A stretch of 64,000 bases of DNA from Thermoplasmata archaeon (lineage in GTDB: Archaea > Thermoplasmatota > Thermoplasmata > Lutacidiplasmatales > UBA184): assembly GCA_022750155.1 (NCBI GenBank), contig JAKIWG010000003.1:35351-99350 (forward strand), written 5' to 3'. Below the pieces are notes generated by a model. That model saw only the letters and a list, made by a program, of their open reading frames with translations, was not told the origin of the DNA and did not search any database. Positions 1 through 9,675 of the stretch are shown here, one piece after another. Within the stretch, counting starts at the first letter, position 1. The number at the start of each line of letters is the position of its first letter. Position numbers and translations under genes: made by a program.

Positions 1-95
1 GGGACATCCCCGGCGTCCGATACAAGGTCATCCAGGTCAACGGGACGTCGCTCGACGAGCTCGTCCGCGGACGCAAGGAGAAGCCGCAGCGATGA
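1..95 (+). CDS. rps12: 30S ribosomal protein uS12, C-terminal fragment (truncated at window edge)
   Basis: Translation ...[30 protein letters not shown] matches the archaeal S12 C-terminus; stop overlaps the ATG of the next gene (ATGA). Confidence 0.85.
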   Translation, partial: DIPGVRYKVIQVNGTSLDELVRGRKEKPQR

Positions 96-757
96 GCGGA
101 GCCCCGAACCCCCTACGACCCCCACCGGAGATCATCGACGAGGTCACCGGTCCGATCATCCAGCGGCCGGCGCCCCCACCGCCCCCCCCGTTCCCGCTCC
201 CTCCCCTGTTCGGGAAGTATTCGTTCGAGGGGATCGAGGTGCACGACACCGGCCTCCAGCCGTACCTCTACCTCCACCCGATCTACGCGGCCCACACCGA
301 GGGAAAGCTCTCGGGACGCCCGTTCATGAAGACCCACATGCACCTGGTCGAGCGGCTCGCCAACCACCTGATGAAGGGGGGCAAGTTCACCGGGAAGAAG
401 TCGAAGGCCCTCGCGACGGTCCGGATGGCGTTCGACGAGGTCCACGCGACGACCCAGAAGAATCCCCTGCAGATGCTGGTGGACGCGGTCGAGAACGCGG
501 CCCCTCGCGAGGAGGTCACCCGGCTCCAGTTCGGCGGCATCTCGGTCCCTCGGGCCGTCGACGCCTCCCCCGCCCGCAGGGTGAGCGTCGCGATCCGCAA
601 CCTCGCCGACGGAGCGATCGCCGGCTCCCGCAAGTCCACCCGACCGATCCACTCCTGCCTCGCCAACGAGATCGTCCTGGCGGCGAAGGGGGACCTCACC
701 AGCTACGCCGTAGGCCGCAAGGAAGAGGTCGAGCGGGTCGCCCAGTCGGCGCGCTAG
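92..757 (+). CDS. rps7: 30S ribosomal protein uS7 with proline-rich N-terminal extension
   Basis: uS7 core [23 protein letters not shown]...[26 protein letters not shown] overlap with rps12; str-operon order. Confidence 0.95.
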   Translation: MSGAPNPLRPPPEIIDEVTGPIIQRPAPPPPPPFPLPPLFGKYSFEGIEVHDTGLQPYLYLHPIYAAHTEGKLSGRPFMKTHMHLVERLANHLMKGGKFTGKKSKALATVRMAFDEVHATTQKNPLQMLVDAVENAAPREEVTRLQFGGISVPRAVDASPARRVSVAIRNLADGAIAGSRKSTRPIHSCLANEIVLAAKGDLTSYAVGRKEEVERVAQSAR

Positions 758-776
758 GCAGGGGGGTCGGAGCGAG

Positions 777-2978
777 ATGACGCACATCCGTGCCGAGTTG
801 GCGAAAGCCATCCCGGACATGATGAAGAACCTCGACCGGATCCGCAACATCGGGATCGTCGCCCACATCCATCACGGCAAGACGACCCTCTCGGACAACC
901 TGCTCGCCGCCGCGGGGATGATCTCCAACGAGCTCGCGGGCAAGCAACTGTATCTCAACTTTGACGAGCAGGAACAGGCCCGCCTGCTCACGATCAACAA
1001 CGCCGACGTCACCATCGTCCACGAGTTCGAGGGCCAGCAGCACCTGATCAACCTCATCGACACGCCCGGCCACGTCGATTTCGGCGGGGACGTGACGCGG
1101 GCCATGCGGGCGGTCGACGGGGCGGTCGTCGTCGTCTGCGCCGTCGAGGGGGTCATGGCCCAGACGGAGACGGTGCTCCGCCAGGCGCTCCGCGAGAAGG
1201 TCCAGCCGGTGCTGTTCATCAACAAGGTCGACCGGGCCATCAAGGAGCTCCAGCTCACCCCGGAATCGCTGCAGAAGCGGTTCACCACGATCATCTCCGA
1301 GGTCAACGAGCTCATCCGTCGGATGGCGCCGGAGGAGTTCGTCGACACGTGGTCGGTGGACCCGCGCGACGGCTCGGTGGCGTTCGGATCCGGCTACGAG
1401 AACTGGGCGATCAGCGTGCCCTACATGCTGAAGACCGGGGTCAAGTTCAAGGACATCATCGACTACGTTTCGACCGGCCGCTCCCGCGAGATCGCGCTCA
1501 AGGCGAGGATCAACGACGTCGTCTTCGACATGGTCGTCAAGCACCTTCCCTCGCCGTCCGTCGCCCAGAAGTACCGCATCCCGAACATCTGGAAGGGGGA
1601 CATCAACTCCACCGTCGGCCAGGCGATGATGACCACGAACGCGGAGGGGCCCACCGCCTTCATGGTCACCGACATCACGATGGACCCGAACGCCGGGGAG
1701 ATCGCGACCGGCCGCGTCTTTTCCGGTCGGCTCCAGAAGGGCATGGAGCTCTCGGTCGTCGGCACCAAGCTGAAGAACCGCGTCCAGCACGTCTCGCTGT
1801 TCATGGGACCGGAGCGCCTCATGGTCGAGGAGGTCCAGGCCGGGAACATCGCGGCGATCATCGGCCTCAGCGATGCGTTCGCCGGGACGACGATGTCGAA
1901 CGCGCCGGAGATGGTCCCGTTCGAAGAGATCCGGCACGTCTCGGAGCCGGTCGTCACCGTCGCCATCGAGCCGAAGCACATGGGCGACCTCCCGAAGCTC
2001 ATCGAGACGATGCGCAAGATCGGGAAGGAGGACGCTTCCCTGAAGGTCGAGATCAACCAGGAGACCGGCGAGCACCTGCTCTCGGGCATGGGCGAGCTCC
2101 ACCTGGAGATCACCCAATACCGGATCACCAACGATTACAAGGTGGAGATCTCGGCGAGCAAGCCGATCGTCGTCTACCGGGAGACGGTCGGGGGACCCGG
2201 GGGCCCGTTCGAGGGCAAGTCGCCGAACAAGCACAACAAGTTCTACTTCGAAGTCGAGACGCTGCCCGCCGGGATCATCCAGGCGATCAAGGAGGGCGAG
2301 ATCCCCCAGGGGAAGTCGTTCAAGGACCTCAAGACGCTCGTGACGAAGATGGACGCCCTCGGCCTGTCGCGCGAGGAGGGTCGGGGCCTCATCGCCGTCG
2401 AGGGGACGAACATGCTCGTCGACGTCACGAAGGGGATCCAGTACCTCAACGAGACGATGGACCTGGTCGTCGACGCGTTCAAGGAGGCGATGAACCGCGG
2501 GCCGCTCGCCAACGAGAAGGTCTACGGGCTCAAGCTCCGCCTCGTCGATGCGAAGCTGCACGAGGACTCGATCCACCGCGGGCCGGCCCAGACGATCCCC
2601 GCCGCCCGTTCCGGAGCCTACGGGGCCATGTGCCTCGCCGGCCGCGTGCTCCTCGAGCCGCTCCAGAAGGTCACGGTCAACGTCCCCCAGGAGATCCTCT
2701 CCTCCGCCACCCGCGAGCTCCAGCGGCGCCGCGGAGAGATCCTCGACATGACGAGCGTCGGGGACCTCCAGACGATCATCGCCAAGGTGCCCGTCGCCGA
2801 GATGTTCGGGTTCGCCTCGGATATCCGTAGCGCGACGGCCGGCAAGGTCCTCTGGGCGACGGAATCGCTCGGGTTCGAGGTGCTGCCGAAGGAATTGCAG
2901 AAGCCGGTGGTCGCCGAGATCCGGCAGCGCCGCGGCCTCAAGCCCGAACCGTACGACGCGGCATACTACTCCGGGTAG
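777..2978 (+). CDS. fusA: Translation elongation factor EF-2 (atypical P-loop and switch I)
   Basis: AHIHHGKTTLSDN, DTPGHVDFGGDVTRAMRAVDG, NKVDR, domain IV LHEDSIHRGPAQTIPAARSGAYGA; follows rps12-rps7. Confidence 0.96.
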   Translation: MTHIRAELAKAIPDMMKNLDRIRNIGIVAHIHHGKTTLSDNLLAAAGMISNELAGKQLYLNFDEQEQARLLTINNADVTIVHEFEGQQHLINLIDTPGHVDFGGDVTRAMRAVDGAVVVVCAVEGVMAQTETVLRQALREKVQPVLFINKVDRAIKELQLTPESLQKRFTTIISEVNELIRRMAPEEFVDTWSVDPRDGSVAFGSGYENWAISVPYMLKTGVKFKDIIDYVSTGRSREIALKARINDVVFDMVVKHLPSPSVAQKYRIPNIWKGDINSTVGQAMMTTNAEGPTAFMVTDITMDPNAGEIATGRVFSGRLQKGMELSVVGTKLKNRVQHVSLFMGPERLMVEEVQAGNIAAIIGLSDAFAGTTMSNAPEMVPFEEIRHVSEPVVTVAIEPKHMGDLPKLIETMRKIGKEDASLKVEINQETGEHLLSGMGELHLEITQYRITNDYKVEISASKPIVVYRETVGGPGGPFEGKSPNKHNKFYFEVETLPAGIIQAIKEGEIPQGKSFKDLKTLVTKMDALGLSREEGRGLIAVEGTNMLVDVTKGIQYLNETMDLVVDAFKEAMNRGPLANEKVYGLKLRLVDAKLHEDSIHRGPAQTIPAARSGAYGAMCLAGRVLLEPLQKVTVNVPQEILSSATRELQRRRGEILDMTSVGDLQTIIAKVPVAEMFGFASDIRSATAGKVLWATESLGFEVLPKELQKPVVAEIRQRRGLKPEPYDAAYYSG

Positions 2979-3022
2979 GTCGATGGACAGGCCCGTCCGG
3001 GCCTCGCCTAGTGGGAACGAAG

Positions 3023-3604
3023 CTACCGGGCCCGTGGGCCGCGGGGCGACCGACCGTCGAGGGTCCGTTGGGCCGGGTCTCGCGGACCTTCCGGCGTCTT
3101 CGACCGGAGCGGCCAGGCCCCTTCCCGGTCGAGGAGCCAGCGCTTTCGCCACAGCCCGAGACCAAAGCCCGTGAGCGAGCCGGTCTCGCCGACGACCCGG
3201 TGGCACGGAATGATGATCGGGATGGGGTTGCGATGCATCGCCCCGCCGACCGCCCGGGCCGAGCCCGGGTGACCGGCGCGCCGGGCGAGCTCGCCGTAGG
3301 TGACGGTCTCGCCGGCCGGGACTCGGCAGAGCTCCGCCCATACCGCGGCATCGAACGCCGAGCCCCCCGGAGTCTGCGGCTCGAGCTCGAAGGTGGTCCG
3401 CTTCCCCCGGAAGTACTCCGAGAGCTGGCGAGGGGCACTCCCGGCGGGGAACGGGGGCCGGCGGACCTTCACGCCTTCGGGGACGCCCGATTGCTCGAGA
3501 CCGCGCTCCAGCAGATCGACGACGCGGACCGTGCGGCCGCGGTACAGGATTCGGAAGGTACCGATGGGCGTCGGGACGTCGGCGCACTCCAACGGTTCGC
3601 TCAT
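3023..3604 (-). CDS. ogt: Methylated-DNA--protein-cysteine S-methyltransferase (Ogt/MGMT)
   Basis: Active-site motif IIIPCHRVVGETGSLTGFGLGLWRKRWLL; start placed at MSEPLE (ORF is open to 3649). Confidence 0.9.
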   Translation of the reverse strand: MSEPLECADVPTPIGTFRILYRGRTVRVVDLLERGLEQSGVPEGVKVRRPPFPAGSAPRQLSEYFRGKRTTFELEPQTPGGSAFDAAVWAELCRVPAGETVTYGELARRAGHPGSARAVGGAMHRNPIPIIIPCHRVVGETGSLTGFGLGLWRKRWLLDREGAWPLRSKTPEGPRDPAQRTLDGRSPRGPRAR

Positions 3605-3663
3605 GGCGCCCGGACCCGTTCCGGGACTTAAGGAAATGGCCCGACCCACCGCTCCTCGGCGCG

Positions 3664-4365
3664 CTAGGCGAGGCCGGAGTCGCTGATCGAGAACTCCGCG
3701 GCCTGCTCCGGCCGGGAGCGGTGCTTGACGAGGACGACCCGCCGGCGATTTCCGTTGAGCCGGTCGAACCGAAGGATCGTCTTCGCCGCATGGTTGACGA
3801 ACGATCCCCCCAGCGGCTCGATCGTCCCGGCCTTCATGCTCCGCCAGACCTGGTTGGTGAAGACGACGGGTACCGCCGTCGCGAGCGACGTCGAGAGCAG
3901 GTCCCCGAGCTCGAGGGCCATCGCGAGCCGTCCTGAATCCTCGTCGTCGCCGGAGAGCGTCAGCCGATAGAACAGGGTCGCCGAGTCGACGACGATGAGG
4001 CCGACCGGCCGCTGGCCTTCACGGGTCAGCGCGCACGCCGTGGCGACCGCCCGGTTCTGCTCGTCGAGGTTCTTCGGCGTCGACAACAGGACCCGGCGGA
4101 GGACGTCCTGGGCACGTCCGCCGGAGATCGACTCGATCCGGTCGACCGAAACCCCTTCGGTATCGATGTAGAATACCCAACGGTCGGCGAGGGCGACGCG
4201 GGCCGCCAGCTGCAGGCAGAAGAGCGTCTTGCCGCTCCCGCCCTCCCCGTAGAGCTCGGTCAGCCCGTCGGTCTCGATGCCACCGCCGAGGATCGCGTCG
4301 ACGGAGGGGATCCCCGTCGAGAGGCGGTCCTCAGGCATCGACCCAAGGACGGGTCCGGAGCGCAT
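3664..4365 (-). CDS. radB: DNA repair and recombination protein RadB
   Basis: RecA-family P-loop GEGGSGKTLFCLQLA, VVDSATLFYRL, short RadB-like architecture without N-terminal HhH domain. Confidence 0.87.
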   Translation of the reverse strand: MRSGPVLGSMPEDRLSTGIPSVDAILGGGIETDGLTELYGEGGSGKTLFCLQLAARVALADRWVFYIDTEGVSVDRIESISGGRAQDVLRRVLLSTPKNLDEQNRAVATACALTREGQRPVGLIVVDSATLFYRLTLSGDDEDSGRLAMALELGDLLSTSLATAVPVVFTNQVWRSMKAGTIEPLGGSFVNHAAKTILRFDRLNGNRRRVVLVKHRSRPEQAAEFSISDSGLA

Positions 4366-4387
4366 AACCTCCGACCCGACGCGCGGC

Positions 4388-5728
4388 TCACGAACGGAGC
4401 GGGTAGCGCTCCCCCTTCACCGGAGGCAAGGAGCTCGGCCCGTACCCGGCGAACTCCTCCGGGTGCTCGGTGTGCACGGGGAACACGGTGCCGGGGCCGA
4501 TCTGGCGGGCCACCTGGGCGAGTTCCGGCCCCGCGCAGTGGCCGGAGGCATGGTACTGGTGGAACGCGAGGCCGAAATGGTCGAGCCAGTTGTGCAATAC
4601 CTGGTCGTCGACATCGTCCTCGGAGAATGGCTCGCTCATCGAGTGGATGAACGGGCTTCCCCGGGGAGGGCGCACATCGATCAGTTCGGCGAAGTGGGGC
4701 AGGTCCAGCGAGAGCAGGATCTCGCTCCCGTGCCGGCCGACGTAGGCGGCGTCGACGGCGTCGTCGAGGAACGGTCGCTCCCATTTGAACGTCTTCTTCT
4801 TCGAACGCGCGTAGACGCGCAACCCCTCGGAGCGACCGGGGGTCGGCACCTGGGGGCCCAAGGTCGGGGCCATGGAGGTGAGCAGGTGCGCGGTCTTGAC
4901 CGGGACCACGAACTCCCTCCCCGCCTCCCGAGCTGCGTGGTAGAGCGTGGTGAGCCGGTCGATGTCCCTCGGGTAGCAGCTGACGAGGGCCAGACGATCG
5001 CTCTTCTCGAGGAGCCCATCCACCCCTTCGCGTACGCCGGCCTCGGAGAAATTGCGTCGCGGGTCGGGTCCGGCCCGCGTCCCTTCCATGATCAGGGCGA
5101 CGGGCTTCTCCGAGGCCGCCTGTTCGACGAAGGCGTGGGTTTGGGCGGCCCGGGGCCCGTGCATCCGGAAATCGCCGGTGTAGGCGATCGTGCCCTGGCG
5201 GGTGCGGATGAGGAAGCCGTACGCCGACGGGATGGAGTGGTCGACCGGGACCGGCTCGACCTCGAGGTGGCCGATCTGCACGCGGGTCCCGTCCGGGACG
5301 ACCCTCCAGTCATGGTCCCCGTATTTCTGGGTCCCGGCCGTCTGGATCGTGTCCAGTAGCTGCTTCGTGCCCGGGGCGACGTACACCGGGATCTCCGGGT
5401 CGACGAGGTCGAGGTGACCGGCGTGGTCCAGGTGGGCGTGGCTGACGAATAGGCCGTGGACCTCTGGGGCCTTGTAGGGGAGGTCGGAACCCGCGAGGGC
5501 ATCGGCGGAGTAGAGCCCGTCAAGCCGGGGCAGGAGGTCGAACTCGAGGAGGTCCTTCACCGGGCTCACCGACCTCGGTTGGAGGAAGTTGATGTAGAAC
5601 TGCTCCCACCGGTCGGAGAACGAGGGGCCGAAATCGAAGAGGATACGGTCGGGGCCGTCCTCGACCAGTATCTTGTTCCCCCCGATCTCGTGGACCCCGC
5701 CAAGGAACGTGATGGACGGTCCCGGCAT
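4388..5728 (-). CDS. Metallo-beta-lactamase/beta-CASP ribonuclease (RNase J-like)
   Basis: MPGPSITFLGGVHEIGGNKILVEDG, SHAHLDHAGH, YTGDFRMHGP, C-terminal YHASGHC; start chosen at MPGPS (5728). Confidence 0.85.
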   Translation of the reverse strand: MPGPSITFLGGVHEIGGNKILVEDGPDRILFDFGPSFSDRWEQFYINFLQPRSVSPVKDLLEFDLLPRLDGLYSADALAGSDLPYKAPEVHGLFVSHAHLDHAGHLDLVDPEIPVYVAPGTKQLLDTIQTAGTQKYGDHDWRVVPDGTRVQIGHLEVEPVPVDHSIPSAYGFLIRTRQGTIAYTGDFRMHGPRAAQTHAFVEQAASEKPVALIMEGTRAGPDPRRNFSEAGVREGVDGLLEKSDRLALVSCYPRDIDRLTTLYHAAREAGREFVVPVKTAHLLTSMAPTLGPQVPTPGRSEGLRVYARSKKKTFKWERPFLDDAVDAAYVGRHGSEILLSLDLPHFAELIDVRPPRGSPFIHSMSEPFSEDDVDDQVLHNWLDHFGLAFHQYHASGHCAGPELAQVARQIGPGTVFPVHTEHPEEFAGYGPSSLPPVKGERYPLRS

Positions 5729-5901
5729 GTCATCGCCACCCCCGACTTCGGTGAAAGGGTTTCCTGGCGCCGTCCCCCCTCGCGTCCCGATCTCGCGACG
5801 CCGCGATGCGTTGCGGTCGCCCGGCCCGCCGGAGGAGAAACTCGGCCGAACCTCGCGGAAACCACGGCTCACCGGCCGTCCGGAGAACCGGCCAAATGCG
5901 C

Positions 5902-5911
5902 CCTTTTATGG
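5902..5911 (+). promoter_or_regulatory. TATA-like box upstream of first kelch gene
   Basis: AT-rich ccttttatgg about 35-43 nt before ATG 5945 in otherwise GC-rich DNA. Confidence 0.4.
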
Positions 5912-5944
5912 GGGGCCACAGAATCGCCCGGTCGAGCGGCGGTC

Positions 5945-6985
5945 ATGCGAGCTCTTCGCGCCCTGGTGCGCTCCGGCCTGGTGGCGACCCTCCCGATGTC
6001 GGCGTTGGTCCTGCTCTTGGTCGTCCCGACCGGGATCGGGTCTTCAATGGCTTCTTCCCACGTTTCCGGGGGACCTGCTGCCACGGTCCACCCCACCGCC
6101 GTTCACCCTGCTCCCCGATGGGTCGACCCGATGGTGTACGATGCGAAGGATGGCTACGTGGTACTGTTCGGCGGCGGCGGACCCACCAAGAATTTCGCCG
6201 ACACTTGGACCTATCAGGCCGGGGTCTGGACCAAGCTGACGCCTCCCACGCACCCCAGCGCCCGGAACGTCGAAGGGTTGGTCTACGATGCGAGGGATGG
6301 GAAGGTCCTGCTGTTCGGGGGGGGAGACTCCACCGGCTACCTCGGGGACACCTGGGAGTTCAGTGCCGGCCTCTGGACGCAACTCCACCTGGCCCTGGCT
6401 CCGTCGCCGCGCGGCGCCATGGGGATGGCCTATGACGCGAAGAACCGGTACGTGGTCCTGTTCGGGGGAGAGGGGCCGGGCCCGATGCTCAACGACACGT
6501 GGGCATTCGCGAACGGCCACTGGAAGCTCCTTTCCCCCACCACGGCGCCGACCCCGCGGCGCTCCTTTGGCATGACGTACGACGCGGCGGACGGCTACGT
6601 CGTGCTGTTCGGCGGGCTGGCCGCGGGCGACGCGAACGACACCTGGACGTTCTCGGGTGGCGTGTGGACCCAGCTCTCGCCGACGACCGCCCCCGGGGTC
6701 CGGGTCGCCCTGGCGATGGTATACGACTCGAAGGCGGGGACGGTCATCCTGTTCGGCGGGCGCGACGACAACACGCTCAGCCTCTACCACGACACGTGGG
6801 CGTTCCTCGGCGGAGCCTGGACGCTCCAGAACACCACGACGAGCCCGCCCGCTCGGCAGTGGCCCGGGATGGCCTACGACGGCGCCAGCGGGCGCGTGGT
6901 GCTGTTCGGCGGCGGCTCTACCGCCTACGCCCCGGTGTCGGTCCTTGGCGACACGCACACGTACTCGGCGGGCGTCTGGAGCTAG
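5945..6985 (+). CDS. Secreted kelch-repeat beta-propeller protein (paralog 1)
   Basis: Signal peptide MRALRALVRSGLVATLPMSALVLLLVVPTG; repeated YDAKDGYVVLFGGGG...DTWTYQAGVWTKL units. Confidence 0.85.
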   Translation: MRALRALVRSGLVATLPMSALVLLLVVPTGIGSSMASSHVSGGPAATVHPTAVHPAPRWVDPMVYDAKDGYVVLFGGGGPTKNFADTWTYQAGVWTKLTPPTHPSARNVEGLVYDARDGKVLLFGGGDSTGYLGDTWEFSAGLWTQLHLALAPSPRGAMGMAYDAKNRYVVLFGGEGPGPMLNDTWAFANGHWKLLSPTTAPTPRRSFGMTYDAADGYVVLFGGLAAGDANDTWTFSGGVWTQLSPTTAPGVRVALAMVYDSKAGTVILFGGRDDNTLSLYHDTWAFLGGAWTLQNTTTSPPARQWPGMAYDGASGRVVLFGGGSTAYAPVSVLGDTHTYSAGVWS

Positions 6986-7301
6986 CCGGGGGCCGCTAGG
7001 AGCAGTCGGCCGGGCGACCCGCAATGGGTAGGACCGGACCTGAACCGGTCGAGTTCGAGCCGGGGCCCAACCCAGATCAGACCGTGGCGACGACCCGGGC
7101 GACCCGGGCGACCGGGGGGACGCGGCGGCCTCGCCTCCCGAGCGGGCCGAAGCGGTCGGCGCGTTCCTCCACGACCACGCTCCTGGGGGGGGCCTCCCGC
7201 CCTCAACGGACCGCAAGATCGCAGCTGGGTCACCGCCACGCGCCACTATGAATGGCGAACCTATTTGGGGGACGACGGATTGCGCGATTCGGGTGGCGGT
7301 C

Positions 7302-8333
7302 ATGCAGGGTGGGCGTGGGTATCTGGGCTCCGGAGTTATTGCCTCACTCCCGGTGTCGGTGGTTCTTCTTCTTCTGGTGCCCGCGGGCCTCGCTGCCTCG
7401 ACCGGCGCGGCCCATTCCGGGGCCTCCCCGGCGGCGGTTCACCCATCGGCGAGATGGTCCACCCCGATGGCCTACGATGCCAAGGACGGGTACGTCGTCC
7501 TGTTCGGTGGCGGCGGAGCAACCAAGATGCTCAGCGACACTTGGACGTACAAGGCCGGGACCTGGACGAAGCTCGCCCCCACGACCCATCCCTCGGCCCG
7601 ATTCACCCAGGCAATGGTCTACGACGCGGCCGATGGCTATGTGCTGCTCTTCGGAGGGAACACGAACAACGGGGCGACCTTGTTCGGGGATACCTGGACA
7701 TTCAGCGCGGGGGTCTGGACCAAGCTCCACACCTCCGTGGCCCCCTCCCCTCGATACGGCATGTCGATGGCCTTTGATGCGAAGGACCACTACGTCGTGC
7801 TGTTCGGGGGTCAGGGCCCCACGACATTGTACAACGACACCTGGACCTTCTCCCATGGACACTGGACGCAGCTGACCCCGACCACCGTTCCGCCCCCCCG
7901 CCGCTCGGGCGGCATGGCGTACGACGCCGCCGATGGGTACGTCCTGATGTTCGGGGGCCTCAGCTACTCCGACGCGAATGACACGTGGGAGTTCGTCGGA
8001 GGGGCCTGGACTCAGATCTCGCAGATCAACACCACCGCCCCCGGGGTCCGGGTGGCCCCCGCGATGGTCTACGATGCCAAGGATCGGCACGTGGTGTTGT
8101 TCGGAGGGCGCGACGACAATTCGTTCACCCTGTACGCGGATACCTGGACCTTCCACTCCGGGGTCTGGACCCTTCGCCACCCGTCCACCTCCCCCGCGGC
8201 CCGTCAGTGGCCCAGCGCGGCGTTCGACGGGGCCGATGGGTACGTGGTCATGTTCGGCGGGGGGTCGAGCAACAGCGTGCCGGTGACCGTGCTCTCGGAC
8301 ACTCATACCTACCTGGCGGGGACCTGGACGTAG
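7302..8333 (+). CDS. Secreted kelch-repeat beta-propeller protein (paralog 2)
   Basis: Same architecture as 5945..6985; start MQGGRGYLGSGV chosen (ORF open to 7248), with TATA-like aacctatttg about 40 nt upstream. Confidence 0.8.
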   Translation: MQGGRGYLGSGVIASLPVSVVLLLLVPAGLAASTGAAHSGASPAAVHPSARWSTPMAYDAKDGYVVLFGGGGATKMLSDTWTYKAGTWTKLAPTTHPSARFTQAMVYDAADGYVLLFGGNTNNGATLFGDTWTFSAGVWTKLHTSVAPSPRYGMSMAFDAKDHYVVLFGGQGPTTLYNDTWTFSHGHWTQLTPTTVPPPRRSGGMAYDAADGYVLMFGGLSYSDANDTWEFVGGAWTQISQINTTAPGVRVAPAMVYDAKDRHVVLFGGRDDNSFTLYADTWTFHSGVWTLRHPSTSPAARQWPSAAFDGADGYVVMFGGGSSNSVPVTVLSDTHTYLAGTWT

Positions 8334-8449
8334 GGCGGCGTCGGCCCCCGCGCCTGCCCTGGGGCGCCCCGCACGCGCGTCATGGCGCAGAGGATTCCGG
8401 GCCGTTTCAGCGGGCCGGCCCGACGGCCGGGTGACCGAAGAGGTGCTAC

Positions 8450-8584
8450 CTATCGGGCCTTCAGGGTCTTCTTGACGTTGGGGTGCTCTTTGGTGAAGAT
8501 CTTCCCACCGCAGTTGTCGCAGCGGACCCCGAACAGGTTCGAGTCGCTCGGCAGCGCTTCCCCGCACCGGATGCAACGGAACAT
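8450..8584 (-). CDS. rpo12: DNA-directed RNA polymerase subunit Rpo12/RpoP (RPABC4-like), 44 aa
   Basis: Translated by hand: MFRCIRCGEALPSDSNLFGVRCDNCGGKIFTKEHPNVKKTLKAR*; CxxC...CxxCG zinc ribbon; sits next to eL43. Not in the supplied ORF track (under 60 aa). Confidence 0.9.
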   Translation of the reverse strand: MFRCIRCGEALPSDSNLFGVRCDNCGGKIFTKEHPNVKKTLKAR

Positions 8585-8613
8585 ATCTCACTCCTGAAAG
8601 GCGGATCTCCGAC

Positions 8614-8886
8614 TCAGGCCTCGCCCTTGGCGTCGGCGACCTTCTCCGAACGGGTGATTGGAGGCGCCGGGGTGAACAGGTAGGCCCCGCTGGCGAACTT
8701 CGTCCCGCAGCGGCTGCACTCGAAGACCCCGCTCGCCACGCGCGACACGGTGACGGTCGAGCACCGGGGGCAGGCGGCGTCGAGCTCGCGCTGGCGGTCG
8801 AGCTCGAGCACGCGGCGCCGGATGCGGATCCCGTAGCGGGGGCCCATCCAGCCCGTGTTGCCGACCTTCTTCGTCCGCTTGCTCAT
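8614..8886 (-). CDS. rpl37ae: 50S ribosomal protein eL43 (L37Ae)
   Basis: MSKRTKKVGNTGWMGPRYGIRIRRRV...CPRCSTVTVSRVASGVFECSRCGTKFASGAY zinc ribbon. Confidence 0.95.
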   Translation of the reverse strand: MSKRTKKVGNTGWMGPRYGIRIRRRVLELDRQRELDAACPRCSTVTVSRVASGVFECSRCGTKFASGAYLFTPAPPITRSEKVADAKGEA

Positions 8887-8892
8887 CGGTCC

Positions 8893-9675
8893 TCAGACTC
8901 CCCGGGCGATGGCCCGGAGCCGGTCGCCGTGCCGGAAGGCACGCTCGGCCATCTCCTTGACGTCTTCGGGGGAGAACGCCCCGATTAAACCCTTTTGCAT
9001 CGCGACGATGTTGCCGGCTTCGTCGGTCGCGATCGTCACGCGGCCCTGTCCGGCCTTCTCCTCGTCGAACGTCGCGTCGACCACGATGGTCTCACCGAGC
9101 CGCGTGAACGTGCATTCGACCGGGAAGTGGGCGACGGCGAGCGGGATGTCGTGCTCGGCGATCCCGAACCGTTTCTGGGGGAGGGTGGCGTGGGTGAGGG
9201 CCCCCAGGGCGGCCAGGGAGGCGGCATCGATGAGGTTGCCGGAGTGGTCGAGTACGTGGATGTCGACGAAGCAGCTCCAGCACTTCTCTCCGGGCGTCAC
9301 GCACAGCTTCTTCAGGTCGATCGTCTCGGCGGCGCGGATCGCCCGGTCGACGACCCGCGAGACCTCGATCGCCCTTGGATGCGGGGGCCCGGGCTCGAAG
9401 GTCGGGGAGGAGAGCGGGATGAGCTCGGCGTTCGTCGTCAGGACCCCCGCGTTCGGGGTGTCGGGGTAGGGCTTGCCGGGCTCGAGCTTGATGCCCGAGA
9501 GGACGGTCGTGTCCCCGATTCGGGCGAGCGCCGAGCCGTCGGCGGTGACCACGAATCCCGGCTCCACCTCGACGCGTCGGTACTCGTCCGGGGTGCGCCC
9601 GTCGAGGCGCTTTCCCTGGCGGGCGAGGTCGAGGATGTGGGTGGAGAGGATCTCCGCGGTGACCTCGTCGCTCAT
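8893..9675 (-). CDS. rrp42: Exosome complex component Rrp42
   Basis: GKRLDGRTPDEYRRVEVEPGFV..GSALARIGDTTVLSGIK, RNase PH-like; overlaps rrp41 stop. Confidence 0.93.
   Translation of the reverse strand: MSDEVTAEILSTHILDLARQGKRLDGRTPDEYRRVEVEPGFVVTADGSALARIGDTTVLSGIKLEPGKPYPDTPNAGVLTTNAELIPLSSPTFEPGPPHPRAIEVSRVVDRAIRAAETIDLKKLCVTPGEKCWSCFVDIHVLDHSGNLIDAASLAALGALTHATLPQKRFGIAEHDIPLAVAHFPVECTFTRLGETIVVDATFDEEKAGQGRVTIATDEAGNIVAMQKGLIGAFSPEDVKEMAERAFRHGDRLRAIARGV

Noticed and set aside
1349-2830. 493-aa plus-strand ORF within EF-2
   Set aside because: Alternate frame of the EF-2 coding sequence, Arg/Gly/His-rich, no domain signature.
696-3791. 1031-aa minus-strand ORF opposite EF-2, MGMT and RadB
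   Set aside because: Low-complexity Arg/Gly/Asp/Leu shadow translation of strongly conserved genes; expected from high-GC codon bias.
7081-7130. Short gacccgggcgacccgggcgacc repeat between kelch genes
   Set aside because: Only two to three imperfect units of simple GC-rich sequence; not a CRISPR or structured repeat array.
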